A stretch of 64,000 nt of DNA from Anas platyrhynchos. Lineage: Eukaryota; Chordata; Aves; Anseriformes; Anatidae. The stretch is taken from the NCBI RefSeq assembly GCF_047663525.1, contig NC_092607.1, positions 6,109,001 to 6,173,000 on the forward strand, given 5' to 3'. Position 1 is the first letter of the stretch. Every line of letters starts with the position of its first letter. The position numbers and the translations under genes were made by a program. Shown here piece after piece: positions 1 through 10,100 of the stretch. The notes under the pieces were generated by a model. It searched no databases and had not been told where the DNA came from. It saw only the letters and a program-made list of their open reading frames with translations.

Positions 1-210
1 TGAGCTGAGCCGAGCCAAACCAGCCCATCCCCAGCTGCACCAGGCTGAGCTGAGCTGGGCTCAGCCACGCCGTGCCAGGCCATGCCTGGTGATGCCATGC
101 CAGGCCCAGAAGAGCCAAGCCCTGCCCCTGGGCATGACACCAGAGCGAGCCCTGCCAGGCCGTGCTCAGCGATGCCCTGCCAGGCTGGGCCAGGCCACGC
201 TGGGCTGAGC
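1..210. repeat. short-unit degenerate repeat in MTCL2 intron 1
   Basis: This stretch is built from imperfect repeats of GAGCTGAGCC, GCCAGGC and CCATGCC-like words, giving a GC-rich low-complexity tract. Relative to the minus-strand MTCL2 exon at 820-1596 it lies downstream of the splice donor, so it belongs to intron 1. No coding signal is convincing; the open frames across it exist only because the repeat lacks stops. Boundaries are approximate and grade into the next array. Confidence 0.7.
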
Positions 211-214
211 TGAG

Positions 215-795
215 CCGTGCCCACCTGTGCCATGCCCAGGGACGTGACCCATGCTGTGCCCAGGGATGCGAGCTGTGCCCAAGGATGGCCAGAGATGCTG
301 AGCTGCACTACACCCAAGGATGCTGTGCCATGCCCAGGGATGTCACATCACGCCAAAGCATGCCATGACCAGCGATGCTGCACCACAACCAAGGGTGTCC
401 TGGGATGAGATGCCATGCCCAAGGATGCCATGGGATGCCCGAGGATGTCAAGAGATGCTGTGCCATGCACAAGGATACCCAGGGGTGCTGTAACACGCTC
501 AGGGGTACCCAAGGATGCCCAAGGACCATGTGCTGTGCCCAGGGATGCCCTGGGATGCCAGGGGACACTGTGCCATGCCTGGGGATGCCCTGGGACGATG
601 TGCCATGCCCAGGGACACTCTGTTATGCCCAGACACACCCAAGGAAGCCCAGGGATGCCCAAGGATGCCATGCCATGCACAAGGATGCCCAGGGATGCTG
701 TGCCATGCCCAGGGAGGCTCCGTTCTGCCCAGGCACACCCAAGGATGCCCAGGGAAGCCCAGGGCTGCCGTGCCATGCCCGGGGACCCCCTGTCG
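215..795. repeat. minisatellite array in MTCL2 intron 1
   Basis: The tract repeats words such as CCATGCCCAGGGATG, AAGGATGCC and TGGGATGCC dozens of times with a unit of roughly 10-15 bp and many point differences. It creates long chance reading frames on both strands, which I treat as artefacts. It ends about 20 bases before the exon 1 splice donor of MTCL2, which is unusually close for a variable array. Confidence 0.85.
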
Positions 796-819
796 CGCCC
801 GGGGGGGGGCCGTGCCCAC

Positions 820-1596
820 CTTGAGATAGTCGTTCTCAGAGCGCAGGTCCTCCAGCTCGCGGAGCAGCCCGTCGGGGCCGGCGTCCAGCAGCTCCTCGGT
901 GAGGTCGGAGAAGGCGAGCGAGGCGCTGAGGCGCAGCCGGCTGCTGGCCATGGAGCCGGCCGAGGGCTCGTCGGGCAGAGGCGAGGCTTCTCCGGCCGAG
1001 GGCGGCGGGGGGCAGCCCCCGGGGCTCTCCCCGTCGCTGCCGCTCAGCTCCAGCGACGGCAGCTTCGCCTCCTCCGAGGCGCTGCCCTCCGACGCCTCGG
1101 AGCCGCTGTCGCTCAGCCCGCAGCCGGGCCCCGCTCCCGGCGCCGACCCCGACCCCGTTCCCGGCGTTGCGGCGGCGCCCCCCGCCCGCAGCCCCCCGGC
1201 CGCCGGCCCCGCCCCGCGGCACCTCCCCTTGGCCCGGGGCGCCCCGCGGACCGACGGCCCCCCCCGGCCGCCCCCTCCCCGGCCCGGGGCCGCCGCCGCC
1301 GCCGTCGCTCGCGATCGCTTCTCGGCCCTCGCCTCCTTCCCTGCGCCGCCGCCGCCGCCTCCCGCTCGCCGCGGGGCCGCCGGGGGGTGCGCGGAGCCCC
1401 CCCGCCGGCTGCGGGGCAGCGCCCAGCCCGGCAGCTCCTTGGGCCGGGCGGGGGACGGCGCCCGCTGCAGCTTCTTCTTCTCCGGGAGCGGCGGAGGAAG
1501 AGGAGGAGGAGGAGGGAGAGGAGGAGGAGGGGGGGGAGGAAGGGGAGGCGGTGGGGGCAGCCCCCGGGGGTCCGGCTGCGGCCCCGCGGCCTCCAT
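820..1596 (-). CDS. MTCL2: MTCL2 (SOGA1) first coding exon, partial gene
   Basis: The exon encodes the N-terminus of microtubule crosslinking factor 2 (formerly SOGA1), a large coiled-coil protein linked to Golgi-associated microtubules and reported to suppress glucose production through autophagy. It has 259 codons and ends in phase 0 at AAG, followed by a GTGGGC donor at 818-819. Residues 13-38 are almost pure proline with spaced leucines. Residues 45-58 carry a conserved RAPSPARPK motif followed by GW. Residues 59-159 are Arg/Gly/Ala-rich and disordered. Residues 160-191 are Ser/acidic-rich. Residues 218-259 hold the conserved SASLAFSDLTEE stretch and LRSENDYLK, where the family's long coiled coil begins. 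This matches MTCL2 as I remember it better than MTCL1, especially PARPK and SLAFSDLTEE. I chose the ATG at 1594-1596 because the protein then starts MEA, as in the family; the frame stays open upstream through GC-rich DNA. Later exons lie left of the window. Confidence 0.92.
1494..1560. repeat. purine-rich (GGA)n-like tract inside exon 1
   Basis: The plus strand is almost uninterrupted G and A, mostly GGA/GAGG words. On the minus strand it is the C/T-rich sequence encoding the poly-proline run (about residues 13-38) of MTCL2. Such homopurine tracts can adopt triplex or quadruplex forms and tend to vary in length, so the exact proline count here may be polymorphic or affected by sequencing error. 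Confidence 0.8.
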
Positions 1597-1830
1597 CTCC
1601 GTGCCCGTGGCCCCGCGGCGCGGCGCTGGGCTCGGCCCCGGCTGCGGCTGCGGCCCCGGCTCCGCCCGCCCCCGCCGCCGGGCGGGGACGCGCACGGGCG
1701 GCGAACAAAAGGCGGCGGAGAGGGGGGGGGTGAGGGGACGGGGGGGCCGCGCTGGAGGCAACAGCGACCCCTCCGCCCGCCCCCGGCAGCCGCGGGGTAA
1801 GGGGGGGGGGCGGCCCCGGGGTAAGGGGGC
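1597..1830 (-). promoter_or_regulatory. MTCL2: MTCL2 5' UTR and CpG-island promoter region
   Basis: This is the GC-rich, CpG-dense flank directly upstream of the MTCL2 start codon and continuous with the CpG island covering the exon (about 800-1810). No TATA box is evident, which fits a CpG-island promoter. The transcription start cannot be fixed from sequence alone. Several long G runs on the plus strand (1722-1730, 1740-1746, 1794-1797, 1801-1810, 1818-1821, 1825-1829) fall here. Confidence 0.65.
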
Positions 1831-2290
1831 TTTGGGGTGGCCCCAACACCCCCCGAGCATCCCTATGGGTGCGGGGCTTTGGGGTGGCCCCAACACCCCC
1901 TGAGCATCCCTATGTGTGGGGGTCTTTGGGGTGTCCCCCCCTTGCACACACCCTCCCAAGCATCCCTATGGGTGCAGGTCTCTGGGGTGCCCCCCCAACA
2001 CCCGCGAGCATCCCTATGGGTGAGGGTTTGGTGGCCCCTTCTCCCATCTTCCCCCCCCCCAAAGCATCCCTATCGGTGGGGGGTTTGGTGGTGTCCCCCC
2101 AACACCCCTGAGCACCCTTATGCATGGGGGTCTGGTGGTATCCTGCCCCCCCCCAACACCCCTGAGCATCCCTATGGGTGGGGGGTCTCTGGGGTACCCC
2201 CCCAACACCCCCGAGCATCCCTATGGGTGGGGGAGTCTCTGGGGTACCCCCCCAACACCCCCGAGCATCCCTATGGGTCAGGGGGCTGGT
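1831..2290. repeat. 47-55 bp minisatellite upstream of MTCL2
   Basis: About nine imperfect copies of a unit with the order TTTGGGGTG, CCCCAACACCCC, GAGCATCCCTATGGGTG. The CATCCCTAT word recurs near 1858, 1905, 1960, 2008, 2065, 2113 (diverged), 2168, 2216 and 2265. Copies differ by substitutions and short C/G-run indels. The array starts directly next to the CpG-island promoter. Confidence 0.9.
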
Positions 2291-3380
2291 AGTGTCCCCA
2301 AGAACAGGGGTACCCCCATGGGTAAGGGTTCCCCATGGTGTCACAAGGGTTGGGGGGGCCTGGGAGATGCCTAAGGATGAGGGTTCCCCGGGGCACTGCA
2401 GGTCCCCCGGGTGTCCCTGCAAGCGCGGGTCCCCCGGGGCAGCCTTGGAGGGGAGGGTCTCTGGGGTATTCTCAGCCGTGCAGGTCCCGAGGTCCCAGGG
2501 GGGTTGTTTGGGGTCCCCAGGGTCCCCTTAGGATGAATGGGACCCCCCCAGTCATGGGGGTCCAGCAGGGCACCGCTGTAAGCACAGGGCATCCTTGGAG
2601 ACAAAGCTCCCTGGGGTACCCCAAGGGTGGGGGCTCCCCCGGGGACCCCCCCAACGCACCCCAGGGCATCCTGCCAAGCCACCGGGGCGCACGCGGCCCC
2701 ATGGTGCTGCTGCACGGTGCCTCTCGGGGAGGGGGGGGAGCTCCAGCAGCGCGCGCTCCCACCCAGCGGCACGCGTCTGGTACGTTAACAACCCGGCCCC
2801 AAACCCACGGCGAGCATCCAAAGGCTGGGTTTGAAAAATGCTCCCGCGTGCCTGCGCCCGCAGCAGCGCAGCACGAGCGTGGTGGCCGGACGCGTCCCTG
2901 CAGCAGGAAGCAGAGCCCCGGCCCCCTGCGCCGAGCAGTTTGGGCTCTGCGTGCAGGGCACCGTGACCCCACAGCACCAACACGACCCCAGTGCACCCAC
3001 ATCGCTGCCCAGGGGGGCAAACCCGAGCCTGGCCAGGGCGCAGAGCCCTGCACGGACCTCAGCCAGCTCCGGCTGAGTCTCCGTGTCTGCAGCAGGTATT
3101 TTGGCTGTGAGTAACGGTGAAATGGTGAATGGGGGCTACCCCCGTGTGCCAGGGAGTGACCGACGTGCTGTCCCCACCAGCCTCGCTGGGGGACTCGCCT
3201 GTCCCAGCACTGTGCCCAGCGAGGCCGTGCTGGTCCCTTCTGTCCCCAACGTGGCCGCAGGAGGCACAGCCCCCCCAGCAGCAAGCAAAGGGCTGCGGCC
3301 CCAGCTCGTGACTTCCAGCATCGCTCCGTGGGTCTGGTCCTGCTGCACGACTGCCCCGTGCGGGGTGCCGTGCCCTGACT
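2291..3380. other. GC-rich intergenic flank, degenerate G/C-run repeats
   Basis: Up to about 2680 the sequence still contains words such as GGGTACCCCC and GGGGTCCCC, suggesting decayed relatives of the neighbouring minisatellite. After that it is ordinary GC-rich flank. Long open frames occur on both strands (for example 2472-3398 minus), but their composition is biased, they overlap each other and none resembles a known protein. I call no gene. Confidence 0.6.
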
Positions 3381-3390
3381 GCCCAGTGCG

Positions 3391-3450
3391 GCGCTCATTA
3401 ACGAGGATCGTTAGCGTTCCATCAAGCAGTGGTTAATTGCACAACACGAG
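3391..3450. promoter_or_regulatory. candidate homeodomain/C/EBP-like site cluster
   Basis: A short AT-richer island in GC-rich DNA contains CATTAACGAGG, ATCGTTAGCG and GGTTAATTGCACAAC. The last resembles an HNF1 half site joined to a C/EBP-like TTGCACAAC. It lies about 1.8 kb upstream of the MTCL2 start codon. This is motif inspection only. Confidence 0.25.
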
Positions 3451-3792
3451 GCACGCCGTGTGCTGCCCTCACCAAGCCATGGCGCAGCGGGGGGGGGTGC
3501 AGGGGCCAGATGCCATGTCCCAACCCTGCGCTGGGGACAGCCCCCGTGGTGCCATGAGGATGGGGCACGTGCTGTGCTCCCAAAACTGCCCTGAGCACTG
3601 GGAGAGCTGGGGCTAGGGCTCCCTGGTGTCCCCCACCAGCCAGGCTGGCACAGCACAGGGGGTGCGTGGCTTGCACGCTGTCCCCAGCGCTGCCACGTGC
3701 TCCCAGGGGACACTGTGTGTGTCACCATGTGCACAGCCCCGGCGTGCAGTGGCACACGTCACATCCAGGGCGCCCTGCTCGTAGCCGGGTGT

Positions 3793-3840
3793 CCCCAGGC
3801 TGTGCACCCAGAGCCTCCCCAGGCTGTGCACCCAGAGCCT
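3793..3840. repeat. 24-bp unit tandem duplication
   Basis: Two identical consecutive copies of a 24 bp unit (beginning CCCCAGGCTGTGCACCC and ending GAGCCT) occur at 3793-3816 and 3817-3840. The identity implies a recent duplication or gene conversion. Confidence 0.95.
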
Positions 3841-6800
3841 CCCCACACCTCCCCACAGCCCAGGTGAGAGCGCAGCCAGCCACGCCAGAACTGCTGCCCC
3901 AGGGGAAAAGCACTCAAAGGCAGGGACAGGTTTGGGGTGGAGGAGGGAGGGACGCTAACAGGCCTCAAAATGCTCCCTGGGGCTGGAGTCCACGCAGGCA
4001 GCCAGGATTAGAGCCGAGCCAACGCCGCCCCGAGCCAGGCGCCCGCTCCTGCGCTCGCCACCCCCTTGGCACGGTGGCAGGGATGAGCTGGGAGACACCG
4101 AGCCAAACCCATCTCATCCAGGGGCTGGTTTAGCGGCTGGCCTTGAACTAGCTGATCCCGGGGGGGAATTATTCAATAAATTTGAATTAAAAGCGGGCGG
4201 GCGGCTTTCTGAAGCCTCTGGAAGAAAAGCAATGAGCTTAAGCAGCCCCCTGGGCCCTGGGGAGGTCTGGCTGGCAGCCAGCCGGAGCTAGGATGCGGCA
4301 CGGCCGCGGGCAGCGCCGAGCAAGGCTCCACTCAGGCTCCCCGTGCCCACCTGAGCACCCTGCTGGATCAGGCCCCGGGCACTGACTGCTCCCGGCTCCC
4401 TCCCTGCTGGCTCCCCTCCAGACCTCTGAGGCCGCTGTCAAGTGCATTTTGGGTTAAGATGCTAAAGAGCTCATAGCAAAGAGCCCTGGAGCAGCAGCAG
4501 CAGCAGGTGTAGCCTCCAAGGCTGCAGCAGGCCCCCAGGTGCTGGCCCAATTCCTACCAGCTCGACCCAAAGCCAAGGCGCTGAGGATGCTGTAATTTCT
4601 TTGGGAGGGGAAAAATATTCACAAGTCCTTAGCGTTTGGCATCTCCCGTATACAAACCGCACCTGAAACCACCATCAAGCACCTACGTGAGTATTTGAAC
4701 GGCAGAAATCCCAGGGGGTCATTTCCAAACACCCGCACACACTGCCTCGTGTAAGCACCATGCGTGGATGGGGTTTTTGCTTGTTTTTTGGGGACGAGGA
4801 TGGGGATGTGCCACCAGGGGAGCAGCCAGCACCTCGGGGAGGCTGAGGCTGTGGGGACGGAGGTGCCGGGCCCCCTGCCCAGCCGTGCTGTGATGCTGTG
4901 CTCGCCCCCAGCTGTGCCAGCCGTGCACGTCCCCGTGCTGCTCCAGGCAGCCTCGCACCGAGGCCGGCTCTGCGGCAGCCATAGCAACCGGGCTGCCTCC
5001 CTTCTCCACCTTTCCCAGCACGGATAATGCTGATTTCTCCCAAATTTGCTGCTGCCTGAGACATACCAGCAAAAGCCCAAGCACAAGACAGGGAACAGGG
5101 GCTGATGTGCCCCCCGAGCCCTAAGCTGCGCCCCGCCACCCGGCTCTCTCCGCGCAGCGGGGTGGGGAGCGCTGCCTGCCTGCAAGGGGAGGAGAGGAGG
5201 GAGGAAAAGCCAAGCACCAGCAGCACGGCTTGGCACAACAGAGCACGAGGGTGTTTCTCATCCAGACGGCTTCTGGGGTTTGGGGATGGGGTCCTGAGTC
5301 CGGGAATGGCCACGGGGATTTGAGGGGTTCAGAGCAGCCCCGTAGATGCTGACAGCGCCCCGCTTTCCCAGGCACGATACCAGCATCTCCCCAGCCTGCC
5401 CTGGGGTGTGAGAATACCGAGGGATGAAGCAAACACAAAACCCACCCTGGGCTCCCCTTCACGTGCTCCAGGGGGCTCTGGGCTGTGCCGCTGCCGCTCC
5501 GAGCCCCCCTTTGCAGCAGCAGCAGGGGGCTCCCAGCCTGTCCCCCCCACCTCGCTCCTCCCCGGGGGAGCTGCTCCGCTGCCACAGGGACATCGCCAGG
5601 GCTCAGGGGCTCCTGCCACCCCACAGCCTTCTCCCGGCCCCAAAGCAAGCCCAGGTCCCTACGGGGGGGCTGCGATCCCCGCCCCAGCAGCGCCTCCAGC
5701 CCCGTTCCTCACCCGGCATTGCCGCCTGGTGCCCGAGCGGAGCAGCGCAGCTCCCCGGCGGTGCTTGAGCCAAGCTCCGGGCTGCAGTTCCTCAAAAACA
5801 GGGCACGGAAAGCAGGCAGCAAGGGGAAGTGAGGCAGGAGGGGTTGTGCACGTCGCTGTGCCCGTATGGGTGCTGGGAGGGCCGGGCTGGAGCCTGGAGC
5901 TGGCCGGGGCAGCCCAGAGGCTGAGCCGGGAGCGCGGCTGCTCCAGCTCCCCGCAGCCAAAAACTGCTGGGGGGGGACAGCAAACCCACCCCTCAGCCAG
6001 AGGGTCAAACACAGATGAGGAACAATCAAAACAGATTTGTCTCCTTCCCTAACTCGGCTGCTGAGAAGCTGTACCAGCGCTCAGACCTCTCGGGTTTGAC
6101 CCCTGGGCGAGCCCCCTGTGCTCACACTTGCCTTTGGGAGAGGATTTGGCAGCCAGGAGCACGGGGCAGCCCCTGGGCAGGACTGCAAAAGCCACCAAAG
6201 CCTTGCTGAGATGAGGTCCCTTCAGGAAAGACAGAGGCTGCACTCCATAGCTCCGTAAGTAGATCACATCAGGCCAACATTTAATATCAGAACACAGAAA
6301 ACAACTGATCACGAAGGAGAAGAAACACCCATATTCGTCCTCTTGTGCTCAGGCAGATGTTGCTGATCTGGGCCCTGGAGATCCCTTTTGCCCTCGCAGG
6401 GGAAGGGGAGAGGGCTGGGAGGGCTGCGGGTGGAGGCTGGCAGTGAATCCCTGTGAGGAAGAGGAGTGAGGGGTCTGTCTGTGTGCGGGGAGGAAGAGGA
6501 GGGCTGCCTCTGTGAGAAGCAACCTAGTGACTTCAAATTAGCTTTAAATACAGCGAGGTCTCTCTGAACAAGAGAGGGAGCCCTTCGCTGCTCCATCCGT
6601 GTGCCCTAGATCCACCACTGCCTCCTTGCCTTTACGTGCTGCCCCAGCAGCATGGAGCTCAGGCTGTGAGACCCAGAGAGCCAGTGCAGAGACCAAGGGG
6701 ATGTTCACGGGGACTTGGTTCGGCCAAAGAGAACGGGCTGCTTACCCAGTCCCTGTGAGCTTGTTACCAACAGCCTCTGTACCCCAAAGCGCTTGCCCTC

Positions 6801-7100
6801 AGGGTGCGAGGAAGGCCCCATCTCCTGCAGATTGGGTCGGGACCCTCGATCCCGCACCTTTCTCCCTCTCCTTGTTACTGAGTGGGAGCTGTACAGGCGT
6901 AGCTTTGTCCAAGGCTCTCAGCTCTTCTTCGAGGTTAAGCTGCTTTGTGTCAGGTCGGTGTTAAACAGAGGATCTGGGGTTTCCTTAGAGGAGTGCTCTT
7001 CAGGAATAAAATTTACACATACATCGCTTTTTCTTGAGCTTGAAAGAAAATGGATTTGTTTAAGATTTAAGGCATTTTAAAGCCTTCAGAGTGCAAAACA
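3841..7100. other. intergenic, GC-rich; no gene recognised
   Basis: This block holds GC-rich DNA with a short CAG run at about 4490-4506 and scattered C runs. The AT-rich patch at 4157-4195 next to a GGGCGG-rich stretch is treated separately. Frames of 100-215 codons (for example 5408-6052 plus) are overlapping chance products of high GC. I recognise no protein family, no RNA gene and no repeat family here. Confidence 0.55.
4157..4210. promoter_or_regulatory. candidate regulatory patch, AT core beside GC boxes
   Basis: The sequence moves abruptly from a G run to an AT core with GGAATTATTC, AATAAATTTGAATTAAAAG and then GCGGGCGGGCGGC, an Sp1-type GC-box cluster. It sits 2.6 kb upstream of the MTCL2 start codon. 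A proximal enhancer is possible, but nothing in the sequence proves it. Confidence 0.25.
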
Positions 7101-10100
7101 TCAGTAAAACCAAGACAATTTTAAACTAGGGGATGCTGTGAAAAGCAATCATATGGAATGCAAAATAAATACCTGATAAAAAACAAACTTCCATTCCACT
7201 TACAGCCTAAAGCCCGTCTCACCGGGCTCAGCTCTATCACTGCATCCTCTTTGCCTGACCCTGTCCGTGGTGTGGGGACGTGCCATGGCGAGAAGTGACA
7301 TTGGCAGCACCAGGTCTGCGGGGTTTTGGTGTGAGTGAGGCTTCCCGGGCAGCGTGTGTGGTGCTGGCACTGCAGCTCACGAGGTGAGGGTGTGCAGGAG
7401 CCTTCCTCGTGTCTGCCCCCAGCTGGGGCTGTCGCTGAGCTGGGGTTCCCAGGAGTTTCTCTGCACCATGTACGTATTTTTTTTTGTACCCATAGATGTG
7501 GTGTAACCAAGTTCTGGGTGCTCTGATGTGCCTGGCCCATGTCTCCCACTGGGTGACCGGTGGCAGAGGAGGGGAGAGGTGTCTCTGATGTTGTCTGTGC
7601 TGAAGATGGCAAATAAAGCAGCTGTAACGAGCTGGGCAGTGCACAAGAGCACAGCTCCCAGCTTTGGGTGGAATCAGAGTCACTTGGCTCTGCAGCAGCC
7701 CTAACTACTGCTCGTTAATGGAAAGCCTATTTTGGGTTAATTTCTGGGAGTTTGTGCTTCTGAAATGGAGGGCCTAATCTCAGCTTTAAAGCTCTGAGCA
7801 AGTTCTATGGTGTAGGTGGAAATGTTGGTCTCTCACCTGATCACAGCAGAGTTTGAAGTGGGATTGAAGCTTTTCCATGTGGTATTTGAATTCCCAAAGT
7901 TCTGGATGCCAACAGCAAACCCCTTCTCTCTTCCTCCTTAGCCACATGTCCCATAAACAGTGTGAGCCAGGCTCCAATACATTGTGAGTTTGGGGTTTGG
8001 AAGCACTGGGGAGCCGATGGGCTGCCAGGCTGACAAATTGTTTAATAAACCTTGAAGGAAGCCCATGAGAGGGGGCTCGTGGGGTGTTTGGGGAGGTTTA
8101 AGCCTGCAGGCAGTGCTCTGTAAAGGCAGGTCAGACTTTCCTGGGTGGTAGAGAGCACCGGTGCTCAGTGCTGAAGGAAAATGTACAAAACCAGCCTCAG
8201 GACGTCAGCTGGGAGAACTGCCAGGGATGGCTTGTGGAGGGCTTGGAAGAAGCCCTGGGGTGAACTTGGGCTTTGGCCACGCTGAGCCCCGCAGGGTGGG
8301 TTTGTGGTGGCCACGAGTCCCCGCAGAGCTCAGAGCAGCTGGTGGGGAAGGACAAAGCACTGCCACAGCGTCCTCTGTGCTGGCCCTCTCTGTAGGGGGG
8401 TGTAAATGGGGAAACGAAGGAGCTTCCCCTGCTGCCTGCACCTGGTGCTGGTTTGGGGGCCAGCACGTGCAGTGCTCTCCCCATGGCCAAGATCTCTGAG
8501 CTCAGAAGAACAAAGCGGCCTGGACACCAGCTCAGCAGGCTGTCTGAAAGCCCGGTGGATGCTCGATACACCCTGCTTCCAGCGTGCTGGTGTAAATCGA
8601 GCATGCTAATAACCCTCTGGGGCTGGTATATAAAGGAACTGGAAGCACTGAGCTCCTACAATCACAAGCCAGAGGCTAAATCTGAGTTTTGGGTATGTGT
8701 AGGGAGGTGCAGCCAAACGTCTGGGTCTCCTGCCCCCGAGCAGGTGGCTGCTCCCCAGATGGGAGTCCCAGCACGTGGCTGGGGTAGGCTGAGGCATTAC
8801 TACGGAGTTGTAGGGCTAATTTGGCACACTTTACCTCCAATGCTTGTAGCAGACACGAGGCAGCGAGCCGTTTGCCACTCCTCCTGTGTTCCCATGCAGC
8901 ACTGGCTCAGAAGGGAGATGTTTTGTAAAAGGCAGCAGGAGATGCTTGTGCCAAGGAGCTGCTGTGGGTGCCCATGAGGAGAAGTGGTGCCACTGAAGTG
9001 ACCTCAGGTGATCCTTGTCTGGGAGGAGGAAAGCCCCAAGCGTCTCCCTGCCCTGCAGTAGGACCCAAGCAGTGATCTGTGGCCCAAGACACCTGGAGTG
9101 TGCCTTCCTCTGGCTTCCCTCGTCTCCAAGTGAACTGTCTGCAGCCACAGGCAGGCTTTTCCTGTAAACCTATGCAGAAAACAAGACAAACTCAATTAAA
9201 ACCTGTTTTTCACCCTTTTGTTGCTCTGAGGGGTGGGGATTACACCCTCCAGTGTGCTCTCTGGGATGCCGGGGAGGACCCTGGCACAGCCCTGGGCAGG
9301 AGCAGCCCCCGGGTTCCTCGCCCTTGCTTTATGGAGCGCTGCTGTGGGAAACCTCTTAAATATGGGGGAAACTGGGTGAGCGAAGGCTGCTCCACTTCAG
9401 TTGTGGCTGCCAAGCAACAGAACCATAAACAGAATATTTCAGAGATGAAAATGTTTTCTAATCCAAATTTCTTTTTATACCCCAAAGATGTGTGCTTTTG
9501 GGTTGACTGTACGATCTCCCAACCTGCCCAAAGACGCTTCGTGAAACTGGGGAGACTTTTCAGGGATATTTGGAGCTATGAACTGAGCACTTGGAGGCTT
9601 TGCAGGCTGTTGGCATGACCTGAAAGATGCGGGGTCTTGCATGGGCTCTTCCTCCCACTAATCCTGTCCCAGGAGCTGAGCGTGCAGAGCTCAAAGGGCT
9701 TCAGAGGAAAAAAATAGAATAGGGCACTTCCTAGATGGGCTAAACGGCTGCTGCACTTCCAGCTCCTGCTCTGAACCCAGATCCTTCCCAGCATGTTAAA
9801 GGGCATGGGTTTTGCAGCGTGGTGCTGGATGCTTGGCTTCCTCCTGGAGCTCTTGGTGGTGCTGTGTCCTGGTGGGGCTCTGTCCCTCCTCCTTTAGGAT
9901 GCTCTCAGGAGGAGGTGTGAGCCCTGCAGCGTTGGTCCTGCTGGGCTGAGGCAGCTTCTTGCAGGGGCTTGAAGTCTTGGGAAGGGCAATGGGATGCTCG
10001 GAAGTAGATTTAATCTAAATTGGTGGTTTTGCTGGTTCCTTTTTTCAAGCTGCAGTCTCCCACGAGATGGTGCTGTGGGATAGGGACACTGCAAATGAGA

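Noticed and set aside
1-795. CRISPR-like array because of regular repeats
   Set aside because: The units are contiguous, degenerate minisatellite copies without unique spacers, in a vertebrate intron.
415-1800. 461-codon plus-strand frame across the left end
   Set aside because: It runs through the minisatellite and then antisense through the MTCL2 exon. Its length comes from stop-poor repeats and high GC.
2472-3398. 308-codon minus-strand frame
   Set aside because: Strong GC bias, overlapping frames on both strands and no family resemblance. I treat it as chance.
4490-4506. CAG trinucleotide run as a coding polyglutamine tract
   Set aside because: It is only about six units long and no surrounding frame is credible.
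5408-6052. 214-codon plus-strand frame
   Set aside because: Composition-driven; frames overlap in all phases and no domain or splice context is evident.
7121-7612. 163-codon minus-strand frame
   Set aside because: No recognisable domain; it reads through ordinary intergenic sequence.
9079-9618. 179-codon plus-strand frame
   Set aside because: Part of it looks protein-like, but there is no known family, no splice support and no promoter signal.
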